Below are positions 8,312 through 16,442 of a stretch of 64,000 bases of DNA, piece after piece. Position 1 is the stretch's first letter, and each line of letters starts with the position of its first letter. The notes under the pieces were generated by a model. The model was not told where the DNA came from, made no database searches, and saw only the letters and a list, made by a program, of their open reading frames with translations. Origin of the DNA: CAWBJP01 sp963789165 (GTDB lineage Bacteria; Actinomycetota; Acidimicrobiia; IMCC26256; BP-133); contig CAWBJP010000002.1 of assembly GCA_963789165.1 (NCBI GenBank), forward strand, positions 372,001 to 436,000, given 5' to 3'. A program made the translations under genes and the position numbers.

Positions 8312-9352
8312 GTGCGCGTCCCCGTCCCCATCCTGCAGACGACCATCGCCGGGAGCCTGCCCAAGCCGGCCTGGCTGGCCACGCCCGAGGTGCTGTGGGC
8401 CCCGTGGCGGCTCGCGGGCGACGCCCTGGCCGAAGGGCAGCGGGACGCGGTGAGGGCCGCCCTCAAGGAGCAGGAGGCGGCCGGCATCGACATCGTGAGT
8501 GACGGGGAGCAGTCGCGACAGCACTTCGTCCACGGGTTCCTCGAACGGATCGAGGGCATCGACTTCACCCAGCGGCGCCGGATCGGGATCCGGGCCGACC
8601 GCTACGAGGCCGACTGCCCCACCGTGACCGGCCCGATCCGCCGCGCCGGTCCGGTCCACGCCGACGAGGTGCGCTTCGCCCGGGCCCACACCGACCGGCG
8701 GCTCAAGTTCACCCTGCCCGGGCCCATGACCATCGTGGACACGCTGGCCGACGATCATTACGGCGACCGGGTCAAGCTCGCCTTCGCCTTCGCCGAGGTG
8801 CTGGCAGCCGAGGCCCGGGAACTCGCCAGCCTCGGAGTGGACGTGATCCAGTTCGACGAGCCCGCCTTCAACGTCTATCTCGACGACGTGCGGGACTGGG
8901 GCATCGAGGCTCTACACCGGGCCATCGAGGGTGTCACCTGCACCACCGCCGTGCACATCTGCTACGGCTACGGCATCCCGGCCAACATCGAGTGGAAGCG
9001 CGGTCTGGGTGACGAGTGGCGCCAGTACGAGCTCACCTTTCCCCACCTGGCCGGCAGCCGGATCGACCAGGTGGCCCTGGAATGTGCCCACTCCCGGGTC
9101 CCGCTGGCGCTGATCGGGCTGCTGGAGGGAAAGGACGTGATGGCCGGCTGCATCGACGTGGCCACCGAGGTGGTCGAGACCCCCGAGGAGGTGGCCGGCG
9201 TCATCCGCGCCGCCCTCGAGTTCGTCCCTCCTGAGCGCCTGTTCCCCACCACCAACTGCGGGATGGCCCCGCTGTCCCGGGACGTCGCCTACGCCAAGCT
9301 GCGGGCCCTGGCCGCCGGCGCGGCGCTGGTGCGCTCCGAGCTCGGCGGCTGA
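8312..9352 (+). CDS. Cobalamin-independent methionine synthase-like (core MetE) methyltransferase
   Basis: 346 residues, about the size of the catalytic C-terminal half of MetE. The start TTIAGSLPKPAWL and EQSRQHFVHGFLE match core-MetE proteins. Candidate zinc ligands are HICYGYG (His and Cys), the Glu/Cys of ALECAHSR and the late cysteine TNCGM. The reaction expected is methyl transfer to homocysteine, but short core-MetE proteins can use donors other than methyl-tetrahydrofolate triglutamate, so the donor is uncertain. GTG start with no visible Shine-Dalgarno and a hairpin immediately upstream. Confidence 0.82.
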   Translation: MRVPVPILQTTIAGSLPKPAWLATPEVLWAPWRLAGDALAEGQRDAVRAALKEQEAAGIDIVSDGEQSRQHFVHGFLERIEGIDFTQRRRIGIRADRYEADCPTVTGPIRRAGPVHADEVRFARAHTDRRLKFTLPGPMTIVDTLADDHYGDRVKLAFAFAEVLAAEARELASLGVDVIQFDEPAFNVYLDDVRDWGIEALHRAIEGVTCTTAVHICYGYGIPANIEWKRGLGDEWRQYELTFPHLAGSRIDQVALECAHSRVPLALIGLLEGKDVMAGCIDVATEVVETPEEVAGVIRAALEFVPPERLFPTTNCGMAPLSRDVAYAKLRALAAGAALVRSELGG

Positions 9353-9355
9353 CCG

Positions 9356-10231
9356 TCAGTCGGCCCGGTTGAACTGGGCGACGGCGATGGCGAGGAGGAT
9401 CATGCCGGTGAGCGCCACCACGCCCAGCTGGGCGAGGACGGGGACCTCCCAGCCCCACCAGGTCAGGGGCGGGTTGAGCCGGGCGAGCGCCTCGGGCGCG
9501 GCGCTGACATGGTCGAAGACGGTCTGGCGGATGGGGTGGACGGCGTAGGTGATGGGGTTGATCTTCACCGCCGTGTTGAGCCAGCCGGGGAGGTCCCGCA
9601 GGGGGTAGAGGGCGCCGGAGAGGAACATCAACGGCATGAGGATCATCTGCATGAGCCCCATCATCGATTGGATCTGGCGGACCCGGGCGGCCAGGACCAG
9701 GCCGAGGGCGGTGAGGCAGAAGCCGAGGACCATCATCTCGACCACGAGGATGGCGATCATCACCGGGGAGTAGGGGACGTTCACCAGGGGGGCGATGGCC
9801 ACCACGATCAGGCCCTGGATGGTGGCCACCGTGGCCCCGCCGAAGCATTTGCCCACGATGATGGCGCTGCGCCGTACCGGGGCGACCAGCATCTCCCGCA
9901 GGAACCCGAACTCGCGGTCCCACACGATCGAGGCGGCGGAGAACATGGCCGTGAACAACACGGAGAGGGCGAGCACGCCCGGATAGATGAAGGTTCTCAG
10001 GCTGACGCCGCCGGTGGTGCCCTCGGTCAGCGACGCCAGGCCCGTCCCCAGCACGAAGACGTAGAGCAGGGGCTGGACGAGGGCGGTGACGATGCGCACC
10101 TTGTCCTGCGAGAAGCGGATCAGCTCCCGGCGCCACACCACTTTGACCGCCCGGATGTCGCTGGACAGGCCGGCGGGCGGGACCTGTACGTGGACCGGCG
10201 TGCCGGACGGCCGGTTCATGGTGGTGGTCAC
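9356..10231 (-). CDS. ABC-2 type transporter permease
   Basis: 291 residues with six predicted membrane segments and the conserved block FLREMLVAPVRRSAIIVGK typical of DrrB-type ABC-2 permeases; FLSGALYPLRDLP precedes the last helices. Its start overlaps the end of the ATPase gene by 4 bp, so the two are translationally coupled. Export substrate (drug, lipid or glycoconjugate) cannot be told from sequence. Likely controlled by the divergent MarR regulator. Confidence 0.88.
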   Translation of the reverse strand: MTTTMNRPSGTPVHVQVPPAGLSSDIRAVKVVWRRELIRFSQDKVRIVTALVQPLLYVFVLGTGLASLTEGTTGGVSLRTFIYPGVLALSVLFTAMFSAASIVWDREFGFLREMLVAPVRRSAIIVGKCFGGATVATIQGLIVVAIAPLVNVPYSPVMIAILVVEMMVLGFCLTALGLVLAARVRQIQSMMGLMQMILMPLMFLSGALYPLRDLPGWLNTAVKINPITYAVHPIRQTVFDHVSAAPEALARLNPPLTWWGWEVPVLAQLGVVALTGMILLAIAVAQFNRAD

Positions 10232-11253
10232 GATCCCCTCCTCGGGGTGAAGGGGTTGGAGCGCTTGCGGTCGGAGGCGGACGCCTCGGCGTCGCTGATG
10301 GTGGTGCCGGTGTAGAGCAGGAACACGTCGTCGAGGGACGGCCGGGCCACGCTGACGGAGCGGATGGGAACGCCCAGGCCGGCGAAGAGGTGGGGCACGA
10401 ACTGCTCGCCGGCGGGCACGGCGAAGGTGACGGCGCCGTTGTGGATGGCGGCTGGGATCTCGAAGCGCTCCGCCAGCACGGCGATGGCGGCGTCGTCGTC
10501 GTCGGTCTGGATCTGGACGCGGTCCTTGCCGACGTTGGCCTTGAGGGCCTCGGGGGTGTCGACGACGACGATCCGGCCGGAGTTCATGATGGCGATGCGG
10601 TCGCAGTTCTCCGCCTCGTCCATGTAGTGGGTGGTGAGGAAGATGGTGATGTCCTCCCGCTCGCGCAGCTCCCGGATGTAGGACCAGATGGAGCTGCGCG
10701 TCTGGGGGTCGAGGCCGACCGTGGGCTCGTCGAGGAACAGGACCCGGGGCGAGTGGAGCAGCCCCCGGGCGATCTCCAGGCGGCGCTTCATGCCCCCCGA
10801 GAACGTCGCCACCCGGCTCGTGCGTCGCTCCCAGAGGCCGACCATGGTGAGGACCTGGTGGAGCCGGTCAGGAAGCACCGAGCGGGGGACCCCGTAGAGC
10901 TCGGCGTGGAAGCGCAGGTTCTGCTCAGCCGTGAGGTAGAGGTCGAGCGTGGTGTCCTGGAAGACCAGGCCGATGTTGCGCCGGACCTCGCGGCGCCCCC
11001 GGACGACGTCGTAGCCGGCGACGGTGGCGCGGCCGCTGGTCGGGTCGGTCAGGGTGCAGAGGATGTTGATGGTCGTCGACTTCCCGGCCCCGTTGGGACC
11101 CAGGAACCCGAATGTCTCCCCGGCGTAAACGGACAGGTCGATGCCGGCCACGGCTTCGATCTCGCCGTAGCGCTTGACCAGCGCGCCCACCGAGACGACA
11201 GGTTCCGCCGTGCTCAGCTGGGTTGCCGGGGACATGATGTCGGTTGAGGTCAT
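10228..11253 (-). CDS. DrrA-type ABC transporter ATP-binding protein
   Basis: 341 residues. Walker A GPNGAGKSTT, signature FSGGMKRRLEIARGL, Walker B RVLFLDEPTVGLDPQ, and the C-terminal extension of DrrA-like exporters (DDVFLLYTGTTI). Chosen start ATG 11253 (MTSTDIMS); an alternative ATG lies 18 bp downstream. A 27-bp inverted repeat begins 9 bp upstream of the start, overlapping the translation initiation region, so MarR binding there would block the operon. Confidence 0.9.
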   Translation of the reverse strand: MTSTDIMSPATQLSTAEPVVSVGALVKRYGEIEAVAGIDLSVYAGETFGFLGPNGAGKSTTINILCTLTDPTSGRATVAGYDVVRGRREVRRNIGLVFQDTTLDLYLTAEQNLRFHAELYGVPRSVLPDRLHQVLTMVGLWERRTSRVATFSGGMKRRLEIARGLLHSPRVLFLDEPTVGLDPQTRSSIWSYIRELREREDITIFLTTHYMDEAENCDRIAIMNSGRIVVVDTPEALKANVGKDRVQIQTDDDDAAIAVLAERFEIPAAIHNGAVTFAVPAGEQFVPHLFAGLGVPIRSVSVARPSLDDVFLLYTGTTISDAEASASDRKRSNPFTPRRGS

Positions 11254-11261
11254 GTTTTCAC

Positions 11262-11288
11262 CCTACTCTTGGAGAACCCAATGGTAGG
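11262..11288. promoter_or_regulatory. Probable MarR operator between exporter operon and marR-type gene
   Basis: An interrupted inverted repeat: CCTAC-TC-TTGG, a 5-bp spacer, then CCAA-TG-GTAGG; 9 of 11 positions in each arm are complementary. It lies 9 bp from the exporter ATG and 58 bp from the regulator ATG, as expected for a shared autoregulatory operator. Binding is inferred. Confidence 0.65.
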
Positions 11289-11345
11289 ATATCCCCACGG
11301 TTTGTGGAAGGTGCCGGCGGAACCGGTGCGGGAGCTTCGAGAGGA

Positions 11346-11840
11346 ATGTCCGATATGACGGAGGCGCCTACCACGCCGGTCGGGCTGGTCGGTCTGATCG
11401 GCGCCCTGGGCGCCGCCGGGCGCCGGCTCTTCGCCCGCCGGCTGGCCGAGGAGGCGTGGGTGGCTGAAGCCGGCCTGCGCGCCCCCGCCTACGGCGTCCT
11501 GCTCACCATCGAACGCCTGGGTCCGGTGTCCCAGAAGCAGATCAGCGACCAGATGGGCCTCGACCCCAGCGACCTGGTGGGCGTGATCGACATCCTGGAG
11601 CGCGAGGCGTTCCTCACCCGCGCCCGTGACCAGCAGGACCGCCGGCGCTACTCCCTCACCCTGACGCCGCTGGGGCGCAAACGGCTCAGCCGGTTCAGCG
11701 CCATCGCCGCCGAGGTCGAAGAGGAGCTGCTCGCCCCCCTCGACGACGACGAACGCCAGGCCTTCCGGGCTCTGGTCCACCGCGTGCTCGAGCACCAGCG
11801 CCAACCCGACGCCCCGGCGGCCTCCAGCGGCCATTCATGA
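11346..11840 (+). CDS. MarR-family transcriptional regulator
   Basis: 164 residues from ATG 11346 (MSDMTEAPTTP); the longer frame from 11244 would run through the operator and is rejected. A winged-helix core: APAYGVLLTIERLG, recognition region QISDQMGLDPSDLVGVIDILE and wing RDQQDRRRYSLTLTPLG, all MarR hallmarks. It is divergent from the ABC-2 exporter with the inverted repeat between them, a typical drug-responsive repressor/exporter arrangement. The stop overlaps the dihydrouridine synthase start (ATGA). Confidence 0.9.
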   Translation: MSDMTEAPTTPVGLVGLIGALGAAGRRLFARRLAEEAWVAEAGLRAPAYGVLLTIERLGPVSQKQISDQMGLDPSDLVGVIDILEREAFLTRARDQQDRRRYSLTLTPLGRKRLSRFSAIAAEVEEELLAPLDDDERQAFRALVHRVLEHQRQPDAPAASSGHS

Positions 11841-12979
11841 CCGGGTCGTCCGCGCCGTTGCGCATCGGACCGCTGGTGGTCGACCCTCCGGTGGTGCTGG
11901 CGCCCATGGCCGGCGTCACCAACCGGGCCTTCCGCCGGTTGTGCCGGGAGTTCGGCGCCGGCGGCCTCTACGTCAACGAGATGATCCTGGCCCGAGCGCT
12001 GACGGAAGGCGACGAAGGCACCGTCCGCATGCTCCGCTTCGACGCCGACGAGCACCCTCGCAGCGCCCAGCTCTACAGCACCGCCCCGGGGACCACGGCC
12101 GAAGCCGTCCGCCGCCTCATCCACGACCATGGCGTCGAACACGTCGACCTCAACTTCGGCTGCCCCATGCCCAAGGTCACCCGGAAGGGCGGGGGCGCCG
12201 CCCTGCCCGTCCGCCGCCGCCTGTTGGCCGCCATCGTGGGCGCCGCCGTCCGCGCCGCCGAGCCGGACGGGGTTCCGGTGACGGTCAAGTTCCGGATCGG
12301 CATCGACGACCGCATCCGCACGTCGGTCGACACCGGGCGTATCGCCGAGTCGGAGGGGGCCGCCGCCGTGGCCCTCCACGCCCGGACCGCGGAGCAGTGC
12401 TACGCCGGCGACGCCGACTGGGTGGCCATCGCCGAACTGAAGGAGGCCGTGCGGACGATTCCGGTGCTCGGCAACGGCGACGTGTGGGAGGCGGCCGACG
12501 CCCTCCGGATGCTCGAGGCGACGGGCTGTGACGGCGTGGTGATCGGGCGGGGATGCCTCGGCCGGCCCTGGCTGTTCGCCGACCTCGCCAACGCCTTTAC
12601 GGCGGGGACACCCCGAACGCCGGTCCGTTCCTTCGGGTTCGTGGCCGCCACCATGCTGCGCCATGCCGAACTGCTCACCCTCGACTATGGGGAGGACGGC
12701 GGGCTGCGCTTGTTCCGCCGCCACGCGGCCTGGTACCTCCATGGCTATCCCGTCGGTTCCGAGGTTCGCCGCCGCGCCGGGATGGTGTCGTCGCGGGCGG
12801 AACTGAGCGCCATCCTCGGCGACATCGATCCGGCCCTGACGCTGGCCGCCGGCAGTCTCCGCCTCCCGCGGGGCCACACCGAGGGCCCCCGACCCGTGCA
12901 CCTCCCACTCGGATGGCTCGACCTGATCGACGACCCGACACCCCCGGAGGGCGCGGAGCTCCTGGTCAGCGGGGGGTGA
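11837..12979 (+). CDS. dusB: tRNA-dihydrouridine synthase
   Basis: 380 residues. FMN-binding TIM barrel beginning APMAGVTNRAFRRLCREFG; the catalytic cysteine lies in DLNFGCPMPKVTRKGGGAAL; VTVKFRIGID, ALHARTAEQCYAG and VIGRGCLGRPWLF follow in family order, then a C-terminal helical domain. It reduces uridines in the D-loop of tRNA. It overlaps the marR-type gene by 4 bp. One copy of the CGGGG-ACA-CCCCG dispersed palindrome lies inside the frame (12603-12615), coding AGTPRTP after NAFT. Confidence 0.92.
   Translation: MTGSSAPLRIGPLVVDPPVVLAPMAGVTNRAFRRLCREFGAGGLYVNEMILARALTEGDEGTVRMLRFDADEHPRSAQLYSTAPGTTAEAVRRLIHDHGVEHVDLNFGCPMPKVTRKGGGAALPVRRRLLAAIVGAAVRAAEPDGVPVTVKFRIGIDDRIRTSVDTGRIAESEGAAAVALHARTAEQCYAGDADWVAIAELKEAVRTIPVLGNGDVWEAADALRMLEATGCDGVVIGRGCLGRPWLFADLANAFTAGTPRTPVRSFGFVAATMLRHAELLTLDYGEDGGLRLFRRHAAWYLHGYPVGSEVRRRAGMVSSRAELSAILGDIDPALTLAAGSLRLPRGHTEGPRPVHLPLGWLDLIDDPTPPEGAELLVSGG
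12603..12615. repeat. Dispersed GGGGACACCCC palindrome (coding copy in dusB)
   Basis: CGGGG-ACA-CCCCG, the reverse orientation of the GGGG-TGT-CCCC family; encodes a Gly/Thr/Pro surface insertion. Confidence 0.6.
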
Positions 12980-12994
12980 TGAGCGCCGCCGGGG

Positions 12995-13570
12995 TCAGCC
13001 GGAGCGGGACGCCGAGGTGAGGAACCCGATGACGATGGTCCCCCACCAGGCCACCTGCGAGATGGCGGCGATGGCGACGCCCCGGGTGACGTAGTCCCAG
13101 GGGATCCGATCGCCGCAAACGTCGGTGGCTACGTCGCGCAGCTTCTTGCTGTACCGGTGCACGTTCACGCCGTTGAGCATCACCACCAGGACGAGAGCCA
13201 TCTTCAGCCGGCCCGGGCCGGAGGTGAGGTCGGGGTCGAGGACCACGCCGGAAGCCAGGAGCCCGGCCAGTCCGGCGCTGACGACCGCATTCACGGTGGA
13301 GGTGAGGCCGACCAGATCACGCGCCGTCCGGCGTCCCACGACCCACAACAGGGCGTACATGTCGACGACGATCACGCCGCCGAAGCCGGCGGCAAGTGAG
13401 ACGAGGTGAACGAAGAGGGCTGCTTGTCGCAGCGGGCCGTCGTCCACACGAACTGTGGCAACTGCGCTGACAACGACCGCCCAGAGCGCGCAAACAAAAA
13501 CGATCTCCGTGACCGCATCGGTGGCGGACACGGTTCGGCCCTGCGCTTCAACGGGCCGGCTCAGGCTCAT
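12995..13570 (-). CDS. Four-helix integral membrane protein of unknown function
   Basis: 191 residues from ATG 13570; the longer reading from 13711 adds a low-quality N-terminus across a probable promoter and is rejected. Four hydrophobic segments: VTEIVFVCALWAVVVSAVAT, LVSLAAGFGGVIVVDMYALL, AVVSAGLAGLLASGVVL and AISQVAWWGTIVIGFLT; also a helix around KMALVLVVMLNGVNVHRYSK. An FVH-type histidine precedes helix 2 and NGVNVHRYS follows helix 4; paired histidines are reminiscent of small haem- or copper-binding membrane proteins, but this is not established. A CTAACGTTAG palindrome lies 14 bp upstream. Confidence 0.7.
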   Translation of the reverse strand: MSLSRPVEAQGRTVSATDAVTEIVFVCALWAVVVSAVATVRVDDGPLRQAALFVHLVSLAAGFGGVIVVDMYALLWVVGRRTARDLVGLTSTVNAVVSAGLAGLLASGVVLDPDLTSGPGRLKMALVLVVMLNGVNVHRYSKKLRDVATDVCGDRIPWDYVTRGVAIAAISQVAWWGTIVIGFLTSASRSG

Positions 13571-13892
13571 CTGTCGCGGGTCTCTAACGTTAGGAATGGG
13601 CGAATTGGGCGGATAGTCGTTCGGGAGCGCCCGGGAGTGCCCGACTTTTCGAACTTCTGCGAAATCCGAAGGTGCTGCGGGCCGAGCAGATGTAACCGGG
13701 TGTTCGCCCACCCGACCCGCAGCGGGGGGAGAGTCGCCCGTGGTGCCCGCCGAGTTCCCGAGTCTGTTAGCGAACGTTCACGATTCCCGGGCCGAGGCGA
13801 GGCGAGCGAGGCCGCACCAGGCGACGCGAAACGGGGCTGGGGCGGCCTCGCGGCCGCCCCAGCCCCCTTTGGATGATGCCGTCAGACTGCTG
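13571..13892. other. 322-bp intergenic region with palindrome and terminator
   Basis: No credible gene. It holds a 10-bp palindrome CTAACGTTAG (13584-13593) just upstream of the membrane protein start, a TTTCG/CGAAA inverted repeat around 13650-13670, and a 15-bp stem terminator at its left-gene end (13833-13866). Confidence 0.6.
13833..13866 (-). terminator. 15-bp perfect stem-loop downstream of the YcnI/SOD-like gene
   Basis: GGGGCTGGGGCGGCC pairs with GGCCGCCCCAGCCCC around a TCGC loop. It begins 27 bp past the stop of the minus-strand gene and is followed by GTTTCG in that direction. Confidence 0.75.
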
Positions 13893-14999
13893 TCAGACGA
13901 GGTCGGCGCAGGCGATGCGCACGTGCCCCGAGTGCGGGTCGTCCGGGTTCGGTTCGCCGGAAGCGTGGATCCAGATGGAGCGGGCCGTGGGTCGGGCGAC
14001 CCAGTCGGAGAACGTGTCGGTGTCGTCGGCCTCGCCGCTGCTGTCGGCGATCAGGCCTCCAAGCGGGTCGTCGGTCGACGACGGCCACAGCTCGTTGGGC
14101 GGCTCGCCGATACCGGCGGGGTCGTTCTTGTAGTGAGGTCCGAAGCTGGCGCACGTTCCTTCGTGGAGGTGGGCGGGATACACCTCGCCCGGGACAAGAC
14201 CCGTCACATCGAGTTCAACCCTGGTGTGGTAGCGGTACCGGGTCACCTTCGCCTTGCCCCGAATGTCGAGTTCGTCGGGGTCAGGCGCAGGCGGGTCAGC
14301 GCCAGGCGGGAATGTGAAGCCGAAATGCCCACAGTGCACAGCCGGGTCCAGGGGCGGGATCAGCGTGGCCGCCTCCGCGATGACCGAAGCAGGACACGGG
14401 TTGCCGGCAGAGACCTCGCTGACGGGCTTGAAGACACCGCGGGCAACCTTGGGAGCCCGGTCCGGGCCTTGCACATCGACGGTGGGCGCGGGGTGCGATC
14501 CGGGCTCCTCGGCTGCGTCACCCACGTCGGCCCAGTTCACTTCCTCACCGTCCGAGTACACCTGCAGGGCGGGTGTCGGGTACGTGCCACGGATCCCCGG
14601 GGTGCGGACCTTCACCTTGAAGAACTCCGCGGCGCTGAGGTTCCCGGTGCCGGCGGCCGCGACAGGGACGCCGTTGATCCTGAGGAGCCCGAAGTCCGTC
14701 GAGGACGAGCGGCGGGTGAAGGTGACCTGGTCGACCGTGTGCTTGCAGGTGAAGTCGGAGGTCTTGTAGCACTTCCTGACCTTGAAGCCGGCTGGGAAGG
14801 ACACCACGAGCTTCTGCGTGTGATGCGCCGCCAGCTCCGCCTCGGTCGTGAATGCCGGCTCCACCGGAGCCCGGTAGAACAGCTTGGTGTCTCTCAGCGT
14901 TTCAACACCCGTTACGACATGGGCAGATGCGGGAGTTGCGCTCGCGACCAGAGCAGTGAGTACCGCCCCGATCAAAAATTTCTTCTGTCGTCGAAGCAT
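13893..14999 (-). CDS. Secreted YcnI-like (DUF1775) domain fused to a Cu/Zn superoxide dismutase-like domain
   Basis: 368 residues. The signal peptide ends ASA and exposes His as mature residue 1 (HVVTG), the feature YcnI proteins use to bind copper. The first domain ends with YSDGEEVNWADVGD and APTVDV, as in YcnI. Residues about 245-368 resemble the Cu/Zn-SOD fold: VELDVTGLVPGEVYPAHLHE, a cysteine in GTCASFGPHYKNDP and the C-terminus PNPDDPHSGHVRIACADL, which mimics the SOD ending with its second cysteine. Metal-ligand histidines are incomplete, so dismutase activity is doubtful; copper handling is the likelier role. ATG 14999 follows GAGGAGC. Confidence 0.72.
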   Translation of the reverse strand: MLRRQKKFLIGAVLTALVASATPASAHVVTGVETLRDTKLFYRAPVEPAFTTEAELAAHHTQKLVVSFPAGFKVRKCYKTSDFTCKHTVDQVTFTRRSSSTDFGLLRINGVPVAAAGTGNLSAAEFFKVKVRTPGIRGTYPTPALQVYSDGEEVNWADVGDAAEEPGSHPAPTVDVQGPDRAPKVARGVFKPVSEVSAGNPCPASVIAEAATLIPPLDPAVHCGHFGFTFPPGADPPAPDPDELDIRGKAKVTRYRYHTRVELDVTGLVPGEVYPAHLHEGTCASFGPHYKNDPAGIGEPPNELWPSSTDDPLGGLIADSSGEADDTDTFSDWVARPTARSIWIHASGEPNPDDPHSGHVRIACADLV

Positions 15000-15248
15000 C
15001 GTTCTTAGCTCCTCGGTTCCGATAGCGCGAAAGGGACGAAGGCCCGGAATGGCACAAAATCCTGCGTTCAGGGCGATGATCCACGATCCGGCACCCGGAA
15101 TATCCGATTCGCGGTCGACATCCGGATTCGACGCTGTTGACCACGTTCCTCCCTGGGAGGAACGAGACGAAATTCACCTTGTGGACGCGGGACAGAAACC
15201 CCATCTGACCAGCAGCGCGGCAATTGGTCGACCCAAATAGGACGATCC

Positions 15249-15416
15249 GCTCAGGAGGCATCTTCAGGACATACGGCGCGTCGGAAACCCGATTGCGACA
15301 AGAGGCCCATGTGGCGTCTTCCGGACGTTCGGCGCGTCGATATACCGATTGCGACAAGAGGCCCATGTGGACGTCTTCTGGACGTTCTGCGCGTCGGAAT
15401 ATCGTTCATGGACGCG
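15249..15416. repeat. Three tandem 56-bp degenerate repeats
   Basis: Units 15249-15304, 15305-15360 and 15361-15416. Shared blocks: GCCCATGTGG at the unit start, CGTCTTCxGGACGTTC in the middle and GGCGCGTCG followed by CCGATTGCGACAAGAG at the end. Function unknown. Confidence 0.75.
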
Positions 15417-15421
15417 CCAAA

Positions 15422-15444
15422 GTCCGTGGGCCAGGCCCACGGAC
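15422..15444 (-). terminator. Terminator-like hairpin after the anchored secreted protein gene
   Basis: GTCCGTGGG pairs with CCCACGGAC (9 bp, CCAGG loop), 20 bp past the minus-strand stop and followed by TTTGG in that direction. Confidence 0.7.
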
Positions 15445-15464
15445 CCCTGCGTTTCAGCGCTTCT

Positions 15465-16260
15465 TCAGCGGCGCCGTTGCCGGAGGACCAACGCGGCGAG
15501 CCCGGCGACCAGGCCCCCACCGACCACCAATCGCAGCGGACTGCCGGGGCGGTCGTCGTCATCCGGACTCGCGGTCACCGTGATCCCGGCGGAGCGGGCG
15601 CCCTCTGGTAGGGCCTCGGGGACCGGCGGCCCGGCCGCCTCCCGGCTATCCGTCTCCGTCCCCTCGGCTGAGGAAGAAGAGTTTCCTCCGGACGCCGGCG
15701 ACGGGCGGGTCCCGGCTCGGGTTGACGCGCCTGGCCCGGTGGCCTTGGGCGCGTCCGTGGTCTTCCCGGCGGGAGCCTCTGAACCTTGCCCCTCGTCCGC
15801 GGTGGGCGCAGGTGCCTCGCTGGAATCTTCGGAGGAAGCCGTATCTTCGGCGTCCACTGCAGGCGCGTCGTCGTAGACCGCGTCCTCGTCCTCGGCGTCC
15901 TCGTCGAGGCGCTCGTAGACGTAGGCGTGGTGTTCGCAATCCCAGAAGTAATCGTTTGAGCGGGCGAGCGTGTCGAGACGGGAGACCGTCTCGTCGGTCT
16001 CGAACTTTCCTCGGGCTCGGGCATCGTCGGCGATGCGCCGGGCCTGGGTCTCCGGCTCCGAGCCGTCGGGTGCGGCGGCCACCAGGGCGTCGTAGGCCTG
16101 GCGGGCGGAGTCCGGGGTGCAGATCTCCACGGCGAAAACCGGCGCCGGCCTCGCCGTCAGCGCCAGGGTCAGCGAGCGCGGCGCTGGTCAGAATCCGACG
16201 CTTGGATCCGATCGGGGATGTGGGGGGCACAAGCCGGAAGATTTGACGGGCGTCGCCCAA
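15465..16260 (-). pseudogene. Secreted, membrane-anchored protein with a frameshift in its signal peptide
   Basis: The intact frame covers GTG 16130 to stop 15465 (221 residues): a small N-terminal domain (EICTPDSARQAYDALVAAAP, CEHHAYVYERLDED), a long acidic/Pro-Ser linker, and a C-terminal helix LRLVVGGGLVAGLAALVL with an RQRRR tail. It lacks a signal peptide in frame. Upstream the two frames read SKRRILTSAAL and then, one base shifted, LTLALTARPAPVFA immediately before the GTG. Joining them by removing one base near 16170-16180 restores a textbook signal peptide. So this is either a one-base insertion or an assembly error; the protein was originally exported. TTG 16260 or a GTG downstream could be the start. 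Confidence 0.65.
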
Positions 16261-16296
16261 AATCCTCCCCGCCGACCTTTTTGGTGGTTCTGGGTG

Positions 16297-16341
16297 GTGG
16301 AGGTGAGCGGACTCGAACCGCCGACTTCTACGTTGCGAACG
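16297..16341 (-). repeat. attL: displaced 3' end of tRNA-Ala
   Basis: 45-bp perfect copy of the tRNA 3' part (T-arm, variable loop and anticodon region), after which the sequence diverges (GGGCCGG instead of TAGCGC). The tRNA 5' half is absent here, so it is not a functional tRNA. Confidence 0.9.
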
Positions 16342-16442
16342 GGGCCGGAGTTGTCTGGCTAAGTGACAGGCGTGGTGTTTAGGCAGGTCAGGCGCCCTTC
16401 CAGCGTCCGCTGGTTCCGTCGAGTCCGGCTTGTTCGCTGCAG

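Larger units (their letters stand above)
15000..15464. other. 465-bp intergenic region with tandem repeats and a terminator
   Basis: Noticeably lower GC than the flanks. It contains the upstream region of the YcnI-like gene, three degenerate 56-bp tandem repeats (15249-15416) and a terminator hairpin (15422-15444). Short ORFs on both strands merely translate the repeats and look non-coding. Confidence 0.6.

Noticed and set aside
15249..15416. CRISPR array
   Set aside because: Three contiguous 56-bp degenerate units with no unique spacers and no cas genes.
16297..16341. Second functional tRNA-Ala
   Set aside because: Only the 3' portion matches; the D-arm and acceptor 5' strand are missing.
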